Assembly: GCA_002254335.1 (NCBI GenBank) | Contig: NIVA01000016.1 | Coordinates: 1-18,374, forward strand | Origin: Bacteroidetes bacterium 4572_114 | GTDB lineage: Bacteria > Bacteroidota > Bacteroidia > Bacteroidales > 4484-276 | Reading direction: 5' to 3' | Length of the DNA: 18,374 bases | In this document: positions 15,295 to 18,374 of the stretch, in pieces | Position numbering within the stretch: the stretch's first letter is position 1 | How the letters are laid out: each line of letters begins with the position of its first letter | Translations under genes and position numbers: made by a program | The notes under the pieces: model-generated | What the model saw: only the letters and a program-made list of their open reading frames with translations | The model's database searches: none | Told to the model about the DNA's origin: nothing

Positions 15295-16680
15295 TTATTT
15301 AAGATTATTTTGTAAGTTTACTTTCCAATAGCCCCCTTTTTTGCCTCCTACCCTCTCTATTTTACCTATGTTTTTTAGTTCTTTAATATTGCGATTGATG
15401 GTTGATACTGATTTGTTGCATCTATTGGCTATTTCTGGAATTGTAACCACACGTTCCTGCGCTAATAGTATTATTATTTTCTTTTTTAAATTATTTGTTT
15501 CATTGTTACTTTTAATGTCATTTATAGTATCATTTTTAATGTCATTTATAGTGTCATTTTCTGTTTTTAGGTCAGTTTTTAATGCTATTTTTATAAAATT
15601 CCCAGTATCTTCAATGAAGAATGAAATTCCAGGGTTTCTTTTTAAAATATTACGAACCCTTGATATACCTGTACCATATTTCTCTACTTCACCAAGTAAA
15701 TAAAATGCTTCGGCCAATAACTTGTTTCTATGCACGGCAATATATTCGTCAGTCATTAAGTCCTCTACCCTCAATCCACAAAGTAATTTGCCCGGATTGG
15801 TAAAAAGAATATGTGCATCGAATATCTTAATAATTATATCGTTAGGGGTTTGGTAGTTACGGTGTATAATTGCATTCAACAAAATTTCACGAATTACTTC
15901 TAAGGGGTATTGCCAGATTTCTTTCCTTTGAAGTTCTCCAGTGAATTTAAAACGTACATTTATATTTTTCTTAATTGCTGCCATTGCCTCGTCAACAGCA
16001 GTTATTAGCGGAGACCTGATAAACAAATCATCAATAATAACCTCAGGGGTTTTAAACCTGCCTATATGTATCCCTGTGTTGTGATTACCAAACAATAAAA
16101 ACGAAGCATAAGTAGGTTTGCCGTTTTTAAACAGGCCAAGCTTATTAAGGTTACTTACATTATCATCGGAAAGCTTTAACCTACCTATTCTTTTAATTCT
16201 ATCGAAAAAATTATCAATCAATGATTTATCAAGTTCCGACAGATTTGAATCTACTACAAAGGCATCAAACGAACTATTGATGCTAAATAATTGCATTTCA
16301 GCTATCTCATCAGTATTTATTAAATGGTTCGATGCTCCAATCCGTTTGTAATATCTACCTTTATATGAAACAGGTTTTAACGGAAATTCGTTTATGACAA
16401 TCTCAACAATAGTTTTGCCATCAACATCAATTGGATTTATAACCGGAAAGATCTGTGGCTGTGTGGCAATTTTTATCTTATTAGTCCAATCTTTTATCAA
16501 TTCCATATTTACACCAACACCTTTTATCTCGCCATTATCGTTAACACCTATTAATATTGTTCCTCCTTGCGTGTTAGTAAAAGCTGTTATGGTTTCAATT
16601 ACAGCTTTAGAAAAGGATAACTTAAATTCTGTTTTGGAATTTTCTCTGTTACTGAGTAAGTTATGTATTCTTTGAAGCAT
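15295..16680 (-). CDS. AlbA_2/Schlafen-type regulator with ATPase-like and winged-helix domains
   Basis: The product has 461 residues. Residues about 12-130 are an AlbA_2 (Schlafen-like) domain, with ENSKTEFKLSFS, then GGTILIGVNDNGEIKGV and YYKRIGASN. Residues about 230-350 are the HATPase-like C-terminal module of COG2865 proteins, with EVIREILLNAIIHRNY and the GTGISRVRNI signature. Residues about 400-455 form a winged helix (IPEIANRCNKSVSTINRNI). Between them is a NDTINDIK repeat linker. Members are annotated as DNA-binding transcriptional regulators or RecG-like proteins; their targets are mostly unknown, and they are common in accessory regions. No RBS is visible. It may have been inserted into, or have replaced part of, a cytochrome paralogue. 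Confidence 0.85.
   Translation of the reverse strand: MLQRIHNLLSNRENSKTEFKLSFSKAVIETITAFTNTQGGTILIGVNDNGEIKGVGVNMELIKDWTNKIKIATQPQIFPVINPIDVDGKTIVEIVINEFPLKPVSYKGRYYKRIGASNHLINTDEIAEMQLFSINSSFDAFVVDSNLSELDKSLIDNFFDRIKRIGRLKLSDDNVSNLNKLGLFKNGKPTYASFLLFGNHNTGIHIGRFKTPEVIIDDLFIRSPLITAVDEAMAAIKKNINVRFKFTGELQRKEIWQYPLEVIREILLNAIIHRNYQTPNDIIIKIFDAHILFTNPGKLLCGLRVEDLMTDEYIAVHRNKLLAEAFYLLGEVEKYGTGISRVRNILKRNPGISFFIEDTGNFIKIALKTDLKTENDTINDIKNDTINDIKSNNETNNLKKKIIILLAQERVVTIPEIANRCNKSVSTINRNIKELKNIGKIERVGGKKGGYWKVNLQNNLK
15512..15559. repeat. Two 24-nt tandem repeats in the AlbA_2 gene
   Basis: Units 15512-15535 and 15536-15559 differ at one base. On the coding strand they encode NDTINDIK twice, at about residues 374-390, in the linker before the winged helix. 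The unit length is a multiple of three, so copy number can change without breaking the frame. Confidence 0.8.
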
Positions 16681-17118
16681 ATTTATTGCAATAATAAGTT
16701 TGATGCTTTTTTTAAATCAAGATGGAATATTATTAATCCCACTCATTTCTCAACCTTTTTTGATACAAAGTTAAGTTTTTTCAACAGTTATAACGAATGT
16801 AACCGGAAATTTATATAGAATTGGAGAGTGCTTAATGAAAAGGAATTATTGTTATGAAAAAAGATAAAGCATGGAATATTCAATATTTATGGGAGCCTCA
16901 AAAATAGTGAAGTTCAAGGCGCAAGCGAATTTAAGACCGGAATTTACTCTTGTAAATGAGGATTATAAATTCGTGCAGCAACGCAGAAATTTGCATTTTT
17001 AGTGGTTACCTTATTAATATCAGTAACCTTACGGATGAAATCAAAAAGAAATTAAAAATAGTTCAATTAGCGTAATTCGATGAAAGAAACCTTCATTTCC
17101 TTACTCAAAATTCCCCCT
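16681..17118. other. Non-coding interval between the AlbA_2 gene and the cytochrome gene
   Basis: No convincing gene. A 43-codon forward frame (16871-17002) starts MEYSIF, and its first 20 or so nucleotides match the start of the antitoxin gene at 14329 (MEYSAF), but the rest does not, so it may be another antitoxin scrap. A weak inverted repeat GGTTAC/GTAACC lies at 17004-17028. The interval has no obvious terminator for the reverse-strand cytochrome gene. Confidence 0.5.
16766..16773 (-). promoter_or_regulatory. Candidate -7 box for the AlbA_2 gene
   Basis: The reverse strand reads TAACTTTG, which fits TAnnTTTG and lies 86 nt upstream of the ATG at 16680. No TTG is found at the expected -33 distance. 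Confidence 0.35.
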
Positions 17119-18374
17119 TCACCACGCCACCAAAACACATTCCCCCGAAACTTTTTTCAAGACCTCATCAAAATCATCCAGGCTTTGCAGCATCACTTCC
17201 GAATTTTCGGCATGGCAGGTGAGGCAGGCCCCAACGGTAAGTATCCGCTTTTGTTCATTAATGTTAAACGGCCTTACACCTTCGCGGGTTGTTGTCCAGC
17301 CTTTTCTTTCACCAAGGAAACCAATCCATGCATCTTCGGGCAAACCATCATAATTATTTGAAACAAATTGGGAAGTGAATTGCCATGTCCCTTTTTCTCC
17401 TTTGATTATATAATCCAATTTACCACGCCCATAGCCAATTGCCAGCGGATCGTTATGACAAGATTTGCAACCCCTCCCCTTTCGTGATGTGGTGTGCGCT
17501 GCCGTTGGTGCATACAGGCGGTGGAAGATTTCCTTATCCTCGTCATCATTATCAAAACTTGATAAATCAATTGAAAGCACCATACCATTAATAAAGGTAC
17601 CAATCTTTCTTGTGTTTGGAAATGCTGTTTCTTTTCTTTCATCCACGCCCAAAGCAGGTGGGCCTGCCGGAAATATGCCGGCGTATTCGACCCATGTCCC
17701 GGTTTTAAAACGGTTTTCAAGCAAATCGTAGCCCTCACTGTTTTTTTCGTAAACATTATGGCACCCGGTACATTGTGGCGCCCAGGCAGTGTGGCAGGCT
17801 TCACAGCTTAAATCATCGTGGGCATTGCCCCTCGAACATATCTCTGCGGGCGGAAGTACCGGAAGTGTTTTTCCAGAATTTTTGCTAACAAGCCAGGGCT
17901 TTCCTATCTCATCAATGAATGTGTTGACAATGGCAATTCCAGACTTCTGCTTTTTAAGAAACTTCCGATCCTTTGGATATCCTTTTAGTTGTAGGATTTT
18001 ATAAGTCTCTGCATCCAATTGATCAATCGTTAAAGTATTTGCCCCTCCCGAAAAATGGCAATCCCCACACATGATCTTTACCTGAAATTCCTCATGAATA
18101 TGGTGCTTTCCATCGCCCATAGTTTCGTATGAATTGTGGCAGTCGATACAATCCATTCCACTTTCGTGATGAACATCGGCTGAGATAAATTCAAATACCC
18201 GTTTATCCTCCAAAAGGCGGTACTTCCCCCAATCAGTAACTTCTTCTTCATCCAGCAGGGTTTCGTGCCATCCTTCGTAATTTGTGGCAATCCTTCCCGA
18301 ACGGCTGTGGCACCCGAAACAATGTTGGTTTGTAATATTTAATGATAGCTCCGGGTGGTGCATCAAAATAGTAT
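17119..18374 (-). CDS. Multiheme c-type cytochrome, 5' end outside the window
   Basis: The reverse-strand frame is open to the window edge; the visible part has about 415 residues and no signal peptide, so the true start lies beyond 18374. Seven CXXCH heme sites are visible in order: CFGCH, CIDCH, CGDCH, CEACH, CTGCH, CKSCH and CLTCH (the last at about residues 381-385 of the visible part). Further sites may lie in the missing part. Many free histidines (HHESG, KHHIHEE, AAHTT) could serve as distal ligands. Such proteins act in the periplasm or at the outer membrane as electron carriers or as reductases of nitrogen or sulfur oxyanions. No CX15CH site of the MccA/SirA sulfite reductases is seen. 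A truncated paralogue of the 3' end lies at 14966-15291. The exact family cannot be fixed. Confidence 0.85.
   Translation of the reverse strand, partial: TILMHHPELSLNITNQHCFGCHSRSGRIATNYEGWHETLLDEEEVTDWGKYRLLEDKRVFEFISADVHHESGMDCIDCHNSYETMGDGKHHIHEEFQVKIMCGDCHFSGGANTLTIDQLDAETYKILQLKGYPKDRKFLKKQKSGIAIVNTFIDEIGKPWLVSKNSGKTLPVLPPAEICSRGNAHDDLSCEACHTAWAPQCTGCHNVYEKNSEGYDLLENRFKTGTWVEYAGIFPAGPPALGVDERKETAFPNTRKIGTFINGMVLSIDLSSFDNDDEDKEIFHRLYAPTAAHTTSRKGRGCKSCHNDPLAIGYGRGKLDYIIKGEKGTWQFTSQFVSNNYDGLPEDAWIGFLGERKGWTTTREGVRPFNINEQKRILTVGACLTCHAENSEVMLQSLDDFDEVLKKVSGECVLVAW

Noticed and set aside
17080..17361. Forward frame of 93 codons over the cytochrome 3' end
   Set aside because: It is antisense to conserved cytochrome sequence including the CLTCH heme site.
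17119..18374. Cytochrome as an MccA/SirA-type sulfite reductase
   Set aside because: No CX15CH heme site is present in the visible part, which that family requires.
1..18374. tRNA, rRNA or CRISPR loci
   Set aside because: I saw no cloverleaf-like or rRNA-like sequence in the gaps and no regularly spaced direct repeats. A tRNA scan would be needed to exclude them fully.

Overview
The window looks like the chromosome of a member of the Bacteroidota, probably Bacteroidia. The evidence is AT-rich intergenic DNA, almost no Shine-Dalgarno sequences, several matches to the Bacteroidota promoter box TAnnTTTG, lipoproteins with Bacteroidota-type signals (one with an acidic surface-export signature after the lipid cysteine), a DUF2027/Smr protein, and palindromic intergenic repeats typical of the phylum. 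I did not recognise a species.

Left part (1-7.8 kb): a reverse-strand DUF2027-Smr protein is divergent from a forward cluster. The cluster begins with a YgfK-type iron-sulfur flavoprotein (the 'putative selenate reductase subunit' family, known from purine and hydantoin catabolism clusters). A fold-type II PLP enzyme follows directly, then, after a repeat-rich gap, a zinc-ribbon threonine synthase-like PLP enzyme. The ygfK reading frame breaks near its 3' end, and the missing tail is intact in the -1 frame. Joining the two frames gives a protein of about 1,032 residues ending 3 nt before the next start codon.

Middle part (8.1-14.0 kb): an unrecognised lipoprotein comes first. It is followed by a sulfur-handling set: a predicted surface lipoprotein with two rhodanese-like domains, an OprO/OprP-type anion porin, and a periplasmic two-domain sulfurtransferase. 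The porin and sulfurtransferase form an operon closed by a strong terminator. Next are a 146-bp MITE-like element with perfect 20-bp terminal inverted repeats and a 7-bp target duplication, and a fused MobA-MobB gene for molybdenum cofactor nucleotide attachment. The interdomain linker of that gene carries the same AAACCTAACAGG palindrome family that overlaps its stop codon.

Right part (14.0-18.4 kb): an accessory patch. It holds a decayed antitoxin remnant, an intact DUF2281-type antitoxin/PIN toxin pair, a frameshifted 3' fragment of a multiheme cytochrome gene, an AlbA_2/ATPase/winged-helix regulator lying against the broken end of that fragment, and an intact reverse-strand multiheme cytochrome c that runs off the right edge with seven CXXCH motifs visible. 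The fragment and the intact gene are paralogues, so a tandem cytochrome pair was probably disrupted here.

How the genes may work together (inference): the surface rhodanese, anion porin, periplasmic sulfurtransferase, Mo-cofactor maturation gene and multiheme cytochrome together suggest respiratory or scavenging use of an inorganic sulfur compound. The YgfK/PLP genes look like a separate redox and amino-group pathway.
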